Source: Coriobacteriia bacterium
GTDB lineage: Bacteria > Actinomycetota > Coriobacteriia > Anaerosomatales > SLCP01
Assembly: GCA_030603745.1 (NCBI GenBank)
Contig: JAUVXE010000011.1
Coordinates: 17,739-81,738, forward strand
DNA length: 64,000 nucleotides
Direction: 5' to 3'
Position numbers and translations under genes: made by a program
The notes under the pieces: model-generated
Seen by the model: only the letters and a program-made list of their open reading frames with translations
What the model was told of the DNA's origin: nothing
Databases searched by the model: none
Part shown: positions 54,020 through 62,798 of the stretch, piece after piece
Layout of the letters: each line of letters begins with the position of its first letter
Position numbering within the stretch: position 1 is the first letter of the stretch

Positions 54020-54069
54020 CCGGTCTCAGGCCGCGCGCGGCGGCCCCGTGCCATACCACCCAAACGCGC

Positions 54070-55266
54070 CTACGGCGCCCCGGGCTCCTCGTAGTCCGCG
54101 CCCACGATCACGATCACGTCGGCGACCTCCTGCTCGGCGGGCTGCTCGACGACCTCGCCCGTGCCGAGGGTCTCGCGCACGCGCTGGCCCGCCTGCGGGT
54201 CTCCGCTCTGCACCACGATCTGTGTGACCTCGTAGTCGAAGCGGTCGGCGTTCTTGGTGTCAACCACGCGGAACCCGCCGCGGATGAGCACCTGGGCGAC
54301 CTGGCCGGCGATCCCCGGCTCGCCGGAGCCGTTGTAGACGATCACCCGCGTGGCGCCGTCGGCCGCGTCGATGGTGACCCCCCACCACGACGCCACGAGG
54401 TCGGCGATCTCGTCGCGTTGCGGCTCGAAGTACGTCTGGTCGCCTACGTTCACCGGCTTGACCGGCATCGGGACGAGCGCGACGTTCGCCACCGGCACGG
54501 CGGCGAGCATCTCGGACCAGCGCGCGGACTCCTCGGCGGTCAGATTGGTCTCGCCGACCTCGGCGAGGATGCCCGAGACGTCCTGCTCGGTGAGCGCTCG
54601 CTGGTAGACCTCGGAGTCGACCACCACGTAGCTGTTGAACGGCACCGTGAAGAAGTTCGTGACCGCCGAGAGGGAGGTCTCAGGCCCGTCGGTGAGACTC
54701 TCGCCGATGCGGTCGAAACCCTGGCCGGGAATCTCGACGAAGGCGCCGTCGGGTATCGCGATGCCAAAGACCTGGTCCTGCTCGGGCACCACGCGAAGCG
54801 CGAGGAAACCGGTCGCCCGGCCCTCGGTGACCCCGATGAGGAGCAGGTTCTGGCGCGCGGCCTCCTCCCGGGCTTCGGGGGACGCCTCGCGCTCGGCGAT
54901 GCGCACGGCGTTCCAGCGCGCCACGCCGTTGATCGCGGTCACGACGAGCCAGAGCGCGAAGAGCCCCAAGAGCGTCGCCCCCAGGGCGCGCACGCCCACG
55001 TAGACGGCGGCCTCCGTGCCGCGCCTGACGGCATCGGCCGCGTCGCCTACGCGCTCGCGGACCTCGTGCACGCGGATATCGCGCTCTGCCTGCTTGCGCA
55101 CGCCCGACCCGCGTCGTGAACTGCGCCACCCGGTGGGCATCTCGGGCGCGGGTTCGCGCGAGCCGCGCCGCCGCCCACGCGCGGGCTCCTGCTCGCGTCC
55201 GCGGGCGCCCCCGCGGCCACGCCGCGGCGGATGGCGGGGCTCGTGCCGGGGCAGCTCCTCGCTCAT
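54070..55266 (-). CDS. LytR_C-domain membrane protein
   Basis: A 398-residue protein. A very basic Arg/Pro/Gly-rich cytoplasmic N-terminus (about 95 residues) is followed by one membrane helix (ALGATLLGLFALWLVVTAIN) and an extracellular part. Residues 140-290 resemble a reduced LytR-CpsA-Psr domain (LLLIGVTEGRATGFLALRVV, FGIAIPDGAFVEIPGQGFDR). Residues 300-390 are a LytR_C domain (RVIVYNGSGEPGIAGQVAQV, FRVVDTKNADRFDYEVTQIV). The Arg and Asp residues that bind polyprenyl phosphate in true LCP enzymes are not evident, so a ligase role is doubtful. ATGA overlap with yqeK. Confidence 0.75.
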   Translation of the reverse strand: MSEELPRHEPRHPPRRGRGGARGREQEPARGRRRGSREPAPEMPTGWRSSRRGSGVRKQAERDIRVHEVRERVGDAADAVRRGTEAAVYVGVRALGATLLGLFALWLVVTAINGVARWNAVRIAEREASPEAREEAARQNLLLIGVTEGRATGFLALRVVPEQDQVFGIAIPDGAFVEIPGQGFDRIGESLTDGPETSLSAVTNFFTVPFNSYVVVDSEVYQRALTEQDVSGILAEVGETNLTAEESARWSEMLAAVPVANVALVPMPVKPVNVGDQTYFEPQRDEIADLVASWWGVTIDAADGATRVIVYNGSGEPGIAGQVAQVLIRGGFRVVDTKNADRFDYEVTQIVVQSGDPQAGQRVRETLGTGEVVEQPAEQEVADVIVIVGADYEEPGAP

Positions 55267-55844
55267 CGGCCGCCCTCCCCCGCCACGATCGCGTTCCACG
55301 CCTCGACCGTCGCCGGATGGATGCGCCGGCGTCCCGCCAGCAGCATCCCCACCGAAGCCGCGTACGCCCTCGCGTAGAGCTCGCCGAGGGGGACCTCGCC
55401 CACAGCGGCGCGCAGCATCTCGGCGTCAGCGGACACGCGCGACGGCTCGAGCATGTCGCCGAGGTAGACGACCATGTCCAGCTCGCTCATCCCGGCCGCG
55501 CCGGTGGTGTGTCGCTCGACGGCGGTGACGAGCTCGGCGGGCAGCTCGGGGAACGCCCTGGCGAGCTGGGCGGCGCCCACGCGCGCGTGAAGCAGGTAGG
55601 GCACCGCCTCGTCGACCGGCGTGACCTCGATGCCGCAGCTCGCCGCCTCGGCCAAGAGCGCCTCCGCGCCCTCGTCGCGTGCCCAGTCGTGCAGCAGCCC
55701 GCCGAGGAACGCGAGGTCGCGGTCGACCCCGTAGACGTCCGCGAGCCGCCCGGCGGACTCGGCGACCGCCATGCTGTGCGCGAACCCCCGCGACCCGAGC
55801 CGCGACTCGAGCGCCGCCCGGTACTCCTCGGCGGGGCGCGTCAC
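55263..55844 (-). CDS. yqeK: HD-domain hydrolase YqeK, Ap4A hydrolase type
   Basis: A 193-residue HD-fold enzyme: RGFAHSMAVAESAGRLADVY, LAFLGGLLHDWARDEGAEAL (HD) and VERHTTGAAGMSELDMVVYL supply the metal ligands. YqeK proteins split diadenosine tetraphosphate symmetrically. The GTG overlaps the nadD stop. The HDxxK of most homologues reads HDWAR here, a conservative change. It sits between nadD and the LytR_C gene as usual. Confidence 0.9.
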   Translation of the reverse strand: MTRPAEEYRAALESRLGSRGFAHSMAVAESAGRLADVYGVDRDLAFLGGLLHDWARDEGAEALLAEAASCGIEVTPVDEAVPYLLHARVGAAQLARAFPELPAELVTAVERHTTGAAGMSELDMVVYLGDMLEPSRVSADAEMLRAAVGEVPLGELYARAYAASVGMLLAGRRRIHPATVEAWNAIVAGEGGR

Positions 55845-56464
55845 GATCGCCCGTCCTCGCGGTAGAGGCGGTACTTCTGGATGTAGGAGGCGACGGCCTC
55901 AGGGGTGAGATAGCGGATGGGGCGCCGCTCGGCGACACGCGAGCGGATGTCCGTCGAGGAGATCGCGAGCGACGGCACCTCGATGAACTCGATATCGAGC
56001 GCTGCGAGGGCCTCGGCGTGCTCTTCGCGGGCTGCGTCGAGGTCGTAGCCCGGACGCGTCGCGGCGATGAAGGTCGCGAGTCCCTTGAAGCGTTCCGCGT
56101 CCTTCCACGTCACGATCTCCCAGACCGCGTCCGCGCCCGTGATGAAGAACAGCTCGGTATGCGGTCCGTAGGTCTCGCGCAGCGCAACGAGCGTGTCGAC
56201 CGTGTAGGACAGTCCCGCGCGGTCGATCTCCATACGCGAGACGTCGAAGTCGGGGTTGGCCGCCGTGGCGATCACCGTCATCAGGTAGCGGTGCTCGGCC
56301 GAGGTCACCTCGCGATCGGTCTTGCGGGCAGGGCGGCCCGTCGGCATGAAGAGCACCCGGTCCAGGTTGAACTGGACGAGCGCCTCCTCAGCCGTGACGA
56401 GGTGACCGAAGTGGACGGGATCGAAGGTCCCGCCCATGATGCCGAGACGCGCCGTGGTCCTCAC
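55841..56464 (-). CDS. nadD: Nicotinate-nucleotide adenylyltransferase
   Basis: A 207-residue enzyme making deamido-NAD from nicotinate mononucleotide and ATP. The nucleotidyltransferase motif is RLGIMGGTFDPVHFGHLVTA, followed by FMPTGRPARKTDREVTSAEH, FFITGADAVWEIVTWKD and the ISSTDIRSRVAERRPIRYLT block. The GTG overlaps the proA stop (GTGA). Longer in-frame starts read through proA and are rejected. Confidence 0.96.
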   Translation of the reverse strand: MRTTARLGIMGGTFDPVHFGHLVTAEEALVQFNLDRVLFMPTGRPARKTDREVTSAEHRYLMTVIATAANPDFDVSRMEIDRAGLSYTVDTLVALRETYGPHTELFFITGADAVWEIVTWKDAERFKGLATFIAATRPGYDLDAAREEHAEALAALDIEFIEVPSLAISSTDIRSRVAERRPIRYLTPEAVASYIQKYRLYREDGRS

Positions 56465-57714
56465 TCCCGAATCTGCCCGCTCCCCATCAGCACGAACTTG
56501 GTCGAGGTCAGCGCGGCGAGACCCATCGGCCCGCGCGCGTGGAGCTTCTGGGTCGAGATGCCGATCTCGGCGCCGAGCCCGAACTCCCCGCCGTCGGTGA
56601 AGCGCGTGGAGGCGTTCACGTAGACCGCCGCCGCGTCCACCTCGGCCAGGAAGCGGCGCGCGGCCGCGTAGTCGCCGGTCACGATCGCCTCGGAGTGCTT
56701 GGAGCCGTACCGGTCGATGTGCGCGATCGCCTCGTCGAGTCCGGTGACGACCTTCACCGAGATCTTCATGCCGAGGTACTCGGTGCCCCAGTCCTCCTCG
56801 GTGGCGGACTCGATCCGCATCACCGCGCCGAGGGAACGGACCTGGTCGTCGGCGACGATGGTCACGCCGGCCGCCTCGAGCTCCTTGAGGATCGGCGGCA
56901 GGATGCGCGCGTAGACCTCCTCGTCCACGAGCAGGCTCTCCGCGGCGTTGCACACGCCGGGCCGCTGGACCTTGGCGTTCACGACGATCCTGCGCGCCAT
57001 CTCGGGATCGGCACCGCTGTGCAGGTAGACGTGGCAGTTGCCCACGCCCGTCTCGATCACCGGCACCTTGGCGTTCTCGACCACGCTCCTGATGAGGCCG
57101 GCCCCGCCGCGCGGGATGAGCACGTCGATGTGGCCGTGCAGGCCCATGAGTTCCTCGGCGGCCTCGCGCTCGGTCGACTCCACGCTCTGGATCACGCCCT
57201 CGGGCATCCCGGCGCCGCTCGCAGCGTTGGCGAGCACCCGGGTGAGGGCGAGGTTGGAGTTCACGGCGAGCGAGCCGCCGCGCAGGATCACCGCGTTGCC
57301 GGTCTTGACGCAGAGCCCGGCCGCGTCCGCGGTCACGTTGGGCCGCGCCTCGTAGATCATCGCGACCACGCCGAGCGGGACGCGCAGCTGCGTGAGCTGG
57401 ATGCCGTTGGGGAGCGTGTGACCCTCGACGACCTCGCCGATGGGGTCCGGGAGGAGCGAGAGCGCCTTGAGCGCCTCTGACATCGACTTGAGGCGGCCGG
57501 GGTCGAGCTCGAGCCGGTCGAGCAGCGACGGCGCCACGTTCTTCGCGCGCGCCGCGTCCATGTCGGCGGCGTTGGCGGCGAGGATCTCGTCCTGGTGGTG
57601 CATGAGGCCGTGCGCCATCGCCAGCAGCGCGCGGTTGCGCTGCTCGGTCGAGGTCGTCGCCAGCCGGCGGCTCGCCGCGCGGGCCCGCTGGGCCAGGTTC
57701 ATCACTTCCGACAT
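56461..57714 (-). CDS. proA: Gamma-glutamyl phosphate reductase
   Basis: A 417-residue NADPH-dependent reductase, second step of proline synthesis, converting glutamyl phosphate to glutamate semialdehyde. Blocks: VPLGVVAMIYEARPNVTADA, GNAVILRGGSLAVNSNLAL, IDVLIPRGGAGLIRSVVENA, KVQRPGVCNAAESLLVDEEV with the catalytic Cys, and STRFTDGGEFGLGAEIGIST. The length equals that of E. coli ProA. The ATG at 57714 follows GGAAGGA; an upstream start would add eight odd residues. Confidence 0.98.
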   Translation of the reverse strand: MSEVMNLAQRARAASRRLATTSTEQRNRALLAMAHGLMHHQDEILAANAADMDAARAKNVAPSLLDRLELDPGRLKSMSEALKALSLLPDPIGEVVEGHTLPNGIQLTQLRVPLGVVAMIYEARPNVTADAAGLCVKTGNAVILRGGSLAVNSNLALTRVLANAASGAGMPEGVIQSVESTEREAAEELMGLHGHIDVLIPRGGAGLIRSVVENAKVPVIETGVGNCHVYLHSGADPEMARRIVVNAKVQRPGVCNAAESLLVDEEVYARILPPILKELEAAGVTIVADDQVRSLGAVMRIESATEEDWGTEYLGMKISVKVVTGLDEAIAHIDRYGSKHSEAIVTGDYAAARRFLAEVDAAAVYVNASTRFTDGGEFGLGAEIGISTQKLHARGPMGLAALTSTKFVLMGSGQIRE

Positions 57715-57775
57715 CCGTTGCGTCCTTCCCCTGCTCACCCGCCGTCCGGACGCCCGCCCGAACGACCGCTTCCCT

Positions 57776-58869
57776 TTACAGGATCACGAGGTGGTCGCGG
57801 TGAACCACCTCGACGCCGGCCACCGCCGGCAGCACCTCGGCGATCTTCGCCGACGTCATGCCCCGCACGACCTCGAGGTCCGCCGAGGAGAGCCCGGCGA
57901 GTCCCCGTGCGACCACCGCTCCCGACAGGTCCTTCAATACTATCGCATCCCCCGCCGCGAACGGACCTTCGACCGCGGCCACGCCGGCCGGCAGCAGGCT
58001 CTTGCCGCGCTCCCGCACCGCGGTGACGGCGCCCGCGTCGATGACCGCCGCCCCCTTGGGCGACCCGCCGAGGGCGATCCAGAGCTTCTTCGCGCCGAGG
58101 CACGCCTCCCCGCCCGCGAACAGCGTGCCCACGGGCTTGCCGCCCACGGCGTCGACGACCACGTCCGGACGGCGTCCGTCGCACACGACCATCGGGATCC
58201 CGGCGCGCATGAGCACCTTGGCCGCCTCGACCTTGGTCGCCATGCCGCCCGAGCCCACGCCGGTCCCCGCGCCTCCGGCCGCCGAGACCATCTCCTCGGT
58301 GAGCTCGGCGACGTGCTCGAGCAGCCGCGCGTCCGCGCTCGCGCGCGGGTCGGTGTCGTAGAGGCCCTCGATGTCGGTGAGCAGAACCACGAGGTCGGCG
58401 CGCACCATCGTCGCCACGAGCGCGGCGAGCGTGTCGTTGTCGCCGAAGCGGATCTCGTCGACGGCCACGGTGTCGTTCTCGTTGACCACCGGCACGACGC
58501 CGAGCGCGAGCAGCCGCTCGAGCGTGTCGCGGGCGTGCAGGTACGCCTGACGATGCGCCGTGTCGTGGCGGGTCACGAGCACCTGCCCCACGGTGATGCC
58601 GCGTGCCGCGAAGAGCGCCGCGTACATGCCGAGGACCTGCACCTGCCCCACCGAGGCGGCCGCCTGCAACGTGGGCATGTCGCTCGGGCGGGCGGCGAGC
58701 TCCAGCGACTCGATCCCCGCCGCGATCGCCGCCGAGGTCACCAGCACGACCTCGATCCCGCGGGCCCGGACCTCGGCGACCTGCTTGACGAGGCCGTCGA
58801 CGTAGGCGCGGTCGAGCCCCTCGCCCTCGGGAGCGAGCGTGGAGCTTCCGACCTTGATGACGACCCGCT

Positions 58870-58882
<13 letters not shown>
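57776..58882 (-). CDS. proB: Glutamate 5-kinase
   Basis: A 368-residue kinase, first step of proline synthesis and the point of proline feedback. The amino-acid-kinase domain has [46 protein letters not shown] and [20 protein letters not shown]. The C-terminal PUA domain (about residues 280-368) starts [20 protein letters not shown]. The ATG overlaps the obg end by 13 bases. Confidence 0.97.
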
Positions 58883-60312
<1,430 letters not shown>

Positions 60313-60449
60313 TTCGCACCTGCCTGTCGCGGTGTGCGCGGGACGAGCCCTGCGCACCTCGGATGATACGCGACGGACCCCCCGCTCGCGAGGGAGCGAA
60401 GGGCCCGTGTGACGGTCTTTGCGTCCGTTAAGGAGCGAGGGTCTCGTAT

Positions 60450-60704
60450 CTAGCCCTCGAACGGTCGGACGTGCACGCGACGCTTGAGGCCGCGGGTGAA
60501 CTCGACCACGCCGTCGGTCAGCGCGAAGAGGGTGTCGTCCCCGCCGCGGCCCACGTTGTCGCCCGGGTGGATCCGGGTCCCGCGCTGGCGAACGAGGATC
60601 GACCCGCCGGTGACCTCCTGGCCCGCGAAACGCTTCACGCCGAGGCGCTTCGCCTTGGAGTCCCGACCGTTCTTGGTCGAACCGAGACCTTTCTTATGAG
60701 CCAT
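60450..60704 (-). CDS. rpmA: 50S ribosomal protein L27
   Basis: An 84-residue protein near the peptidyl-transferase centre: [20 protein letters not shown] and [20 protein letters not shown] are the invariant start. No cleavable Firmicutes-type N-terminal extension is present. The rplU-rpmA-obg order is conserved. Confidence 0.98.
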   Translation of the reverse strand: MAHKKGLGSTKNGRDSKAKRLGVKRFAGQEVTGGSILVRQRGTRIHPGDNVGRGGDDTLFALTDGVVEFTRGLKRRVHVRPFEG

Positions 60705-60765
60705 CTCTCTCTACCTGCCTTCGTGCATCGGTCCCGGTCGCTTGGCGGGACACTGGAGACTTCGC

Positions 60766-61296
60766 CTATGCGTCGTACTTCTTCGCGTGGACCCCGCAGT
60801 ACGCGGAACCCTCCTTGGCCTTGTTCGCGCAGCGCTCGCCGTTGCTCTTGACGGCCTCGCACTGGGCGACGGCGGCCTCGACCTCGGCGACGACCGGCTC
60901 AGCGGCCTTGGCCGGCTTCTCGGCAGCGGCCTTGGCGGGCTCGGCCTTCTTGGCTGCAGGCTTGGCGGCTGCCTTGGGCGAGCCGCCGGTGAGCGCGACG
61001 TCGGTGACGACCACGCGGGTCTGCTGCTGACGGTGACCCTTGAGGCGCTTGTAGCCCTTGCGCTTCTTGAACTTGAAGACGATCTGCTTGTCGCCCTTGA
61101 AGTGCTCGACGACCTCGGCCGTCACGGTCGCGGAAGCGAGCGCATCCGTGTCGACGACGATGTTCTCGCCATCGGCAACGAACAGGACGTCGAAGGAGAC
61201 CGTGTCGCCTACGGCAGCGTCGAGCTTCTCGACGACCGCCTCGGTGCCCTTCTCGACCTTGAGCTGCTTTCCGCCGGTGGAAACCACAGCGTACAT
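60766..61296 (-). CDS. rplU: 50S ribosomal protein L21 with C-terminal Cys/His extension
   Basis: A 176-residue protein. Residues 1-103 are ordinary L21 (MYAVVSTGGKQLKVEKGTEA, FKFKKRKGYKRLKGHRQQQT, VVVTDVAL). Residues 104-143 are a Lys/Ala/Pro linker (AKPAAKKAEPAKAAAEKPAK). The last 33 residues carry CEAVKSNGERCANKA and GSAYCGVHAKKYDA, giving C-x9-C-x10-C-x2-H spacing like the small DUF5763-type zinc motif seen alone in other proteins. Typical L21 stops near residue 103. The tail could bind zinc and RNA or a partner on the ribosome. A GAGAGG ribosome site and strong promoter precede it. Confidence 0.95.
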   Translation of the reverse strand: MYAVVSTGGKQLKVEKGTEAVVEKLDAAVGDTVSFDVLFVADGENIVVDTDALASATVTAEVVEHFKGDKQIVFKFKKRKGYKRLKGHRQQQTRVVVTDVALTGGSPKAAAKPAAKKAEPAKAAAEKPAKAAEPVVAEVEAAVAQCEAVKSNGERCANKAKEGSAYCGVHAKKYDA

Positions 61297-61336
61297 ATCC
61301 AGAAACCTCTCACTTGGCCTTCATGCGCGAAGAGCA

Positions 61337-61365
61337 ATGCTAGCAGAGGGCGTGACCTGCGTCAA
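61337..61365 (-). promoter_or_regulatory. Promoter of the rplU-rpmA-obg operon
   Basis: Reading leftward, -35 TTGACG (61365-61360), 17-base spacer, -10 TAGCAT (61342-61337). The start near 61330 leaves a 34-base leader, too short for an L21 autoregulatory structure. Confidence 0.8.
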
Positions 61366-61656
61366 CGGGGTTCGATGGGACAGCTCGGAATCGGCGAGAC
61401 ATGACCCTCCGTACGCCGTGAGCGCACAGGGTTGCTGTCTACAAGAGAGAAGCTCTTGTGCGCGAAGTCATCATCCGACGGGACGAGAGATCGTCAACGG
61501 CCGCAGCTTGTTCGCCACCGGGATCTCGAAGAGTGATTCGGACGCCTCGGCAGACACGTGCCGACGTTGACGAAGCACGGGCTCAGTGTTCCGATCGATC
61601 TTCAGCAGCAAGGAGTCGCGTCACCCGTTCGCGCAAGCGCGGAAGGCGCTGAAATT
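61366..61656. other. Intergenic stretch without recognisable features
   Basis: About 290 bases between the rplU promoter and the mobile-element end. I see no ribosome sites, long frames with recognisable sequence, or strong hairpins. It may be decayed sequence. Confidence 0.6.
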
Positions 61657-62018
61657 CCCGACCTCGGTTGACGAATGGGCATAGTCCAATCGTCGACGGG
61701 AGGTCGCAGATGACTCAGGCGCAGCGGGGCATCAGGCGCAAACTCAAGGTTCTCGAGTACGCGAAGAGGTGCGGCAACATCGCCAAGGCCTGCCGCTACT
61801 TCGGGATATCACGCCAGTGTTACTACAACTGGCTGCACGCCTTCGAGCGCGAAGGAGAGCTGCTCGACTACACCGACGACGTCGATCTCAGGAAGAAGCT
61901 TGTCGTGTGGGAGGAGTTCTACAACGTACACCGGCCGCACGGGGGCCTTGGAGGCAAGACGCCCTACGAAGTGCTTCGTGAGAAGATGGCGTCGTGATCC
62001 GCGTCAACCGAGGTCGGG
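61657..62018 (+). mobile_element. Internally deleted IS481-type element, MITE-like
   Basis: Perfect 17-base terminal inverted repeats, CCCGACCTCGGTTGACG at 61657-61673 and CGTCAACCGAGGTCGGG at 62002-62018, enclose 362 bases. The only gene is a transposase lacking its catalytic core (61710-61997). No clear target duplication is visible at the flanks. The element cannot move by itself but keeps the ends a full-length relative would need. Confidence 0.85.
61710..61997 (+). pseudogene. IS481-type transposase with the DDE core deleted in frame
   Basis: A 95-residue product. The N-terminal 50 residues are the transposase helix-turn-helix (GIRRKLKVLEYAKRCGNIAK, ACRYFGISRQCYYNWLHAFE). After REGELLDYTDDVD it jumps to the extreme C-terminus of the family, VVWEEFYNVHRPHGGLGGKT and PYEVLREKMAS. 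About 200 residues with the DDE catalytic triad are gone, but the reading frame is preserved and GGGAGG precedes the ATG. A DNA-binding product that could repress transposition is conceivable; otherwise it is a relic. Confidence 0.85.
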
Positions 62019-62056
62019 GGCCTCACAACTCCAACTCCACCGTGTCGTTACAGCCA

Positions 62057-62797
62057 TCATGACTGTTGAGCGAAATCCCGTACGATGTGTTCAGTCCCGG
62101 GACCCAACCATCTTACAGTCACTGAACCATCGACCGTTTCCACCGTGAGCATCGATATCCCGAGATACTGCGCAAGCGGACCCGTGGTGCGATTCACCCT
62201 CACGATTTGTGCTCGAGGGATCCTCCGTGTCGTACCTGCAGTTGAGATCGTCAGCTCGTCCTCCCGCCAGCGGACCACCGTCATGAGATGTGTCACGCAG
62301 GTAGACACGGCGAGGACGGCAACGAACGCGGTTCCGGCAACCCATAGGGCCTGCTCGTGAACACCGAACGCGGTATCCACGAGCATCACGAAGGTGGACA
62401 CCACCGCAGCCTCAAGAACAAGCGTCGCCCATAGGACTGCGTATGATCGCCGCACAGTCACGGTCCCGGAAACCACCTGCACTTGTCGCACGTGAAGCAG
62501 CCAGATGCGTAACGAGAGATAGGGCATCACCAGGGACCCGAGCCCCACGACGCCTGCCACCGCGAGAAAGCCAGCATCTTGGAGAGGGCCGACATACGCG
62601 ATGACTCCGCCCAGCAGCGCGAGAGCGAACAGGCTCAGCGCCAGGCCATATCTGAGACAGATTCGGTGAATCTCGCGGAGATTCCAGAACCCACCCGATT
62701 CGTGTCGCCTGACCGCCTTGCCGAAGGAGACCGACACGAAAGCGGTATACGTGAGGGCACCGATGATGCCCATCACTATCAGGAACGCTCTTAGCAT
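62057..62797 (-). CDS. Multi-pass membrane protein, candidate immunity protein of the RHS toxin
   Basis: A 246-residue protein with about five predicted membrane helices (residues 2-24, 47-70, 76-97, 120-140, 145-170). A C-terminal soluble domain of about 75 residues follows (WREDELTISTAGTTRRIPRA, ISMLTVETVDGSVTVRW) with a PH-like beta pattern. The family is not recognised. The ATG lies one base after the RHS stop codon (TAG-G-ATG), and base composition is lower in GC than the surrounding genes but like the toxin tip. Position and coupling are those of an immunity gene, and a membrane immunity protein suits a membrane-acting toxin. This is inference from context. Confidence 0.6.
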   Translation of the reverse strand: MLRAFLIVMGIIGALTYTAFVSVSFGKAVRRHESGGFWNLREIHRICLRYGLALSLFALALLGGVIAYVGPLQDAGFLAVAGVVGLGSLVMPYLSLRIWLLHVRQVQVVSGTVTVRRSYAVLWATLVLEAAVVSTFVMLVDTAFGVHEQALWVAGTAFVAVLAVSTCVTHLMTVVRWREDELTISTAGTTRRIPRAQIVRVNRTTGPLAQYLGISMLTVETVDGSVTVRWLGPGTEHIVRDFAQQS

Positions 62798-62798
62798 C

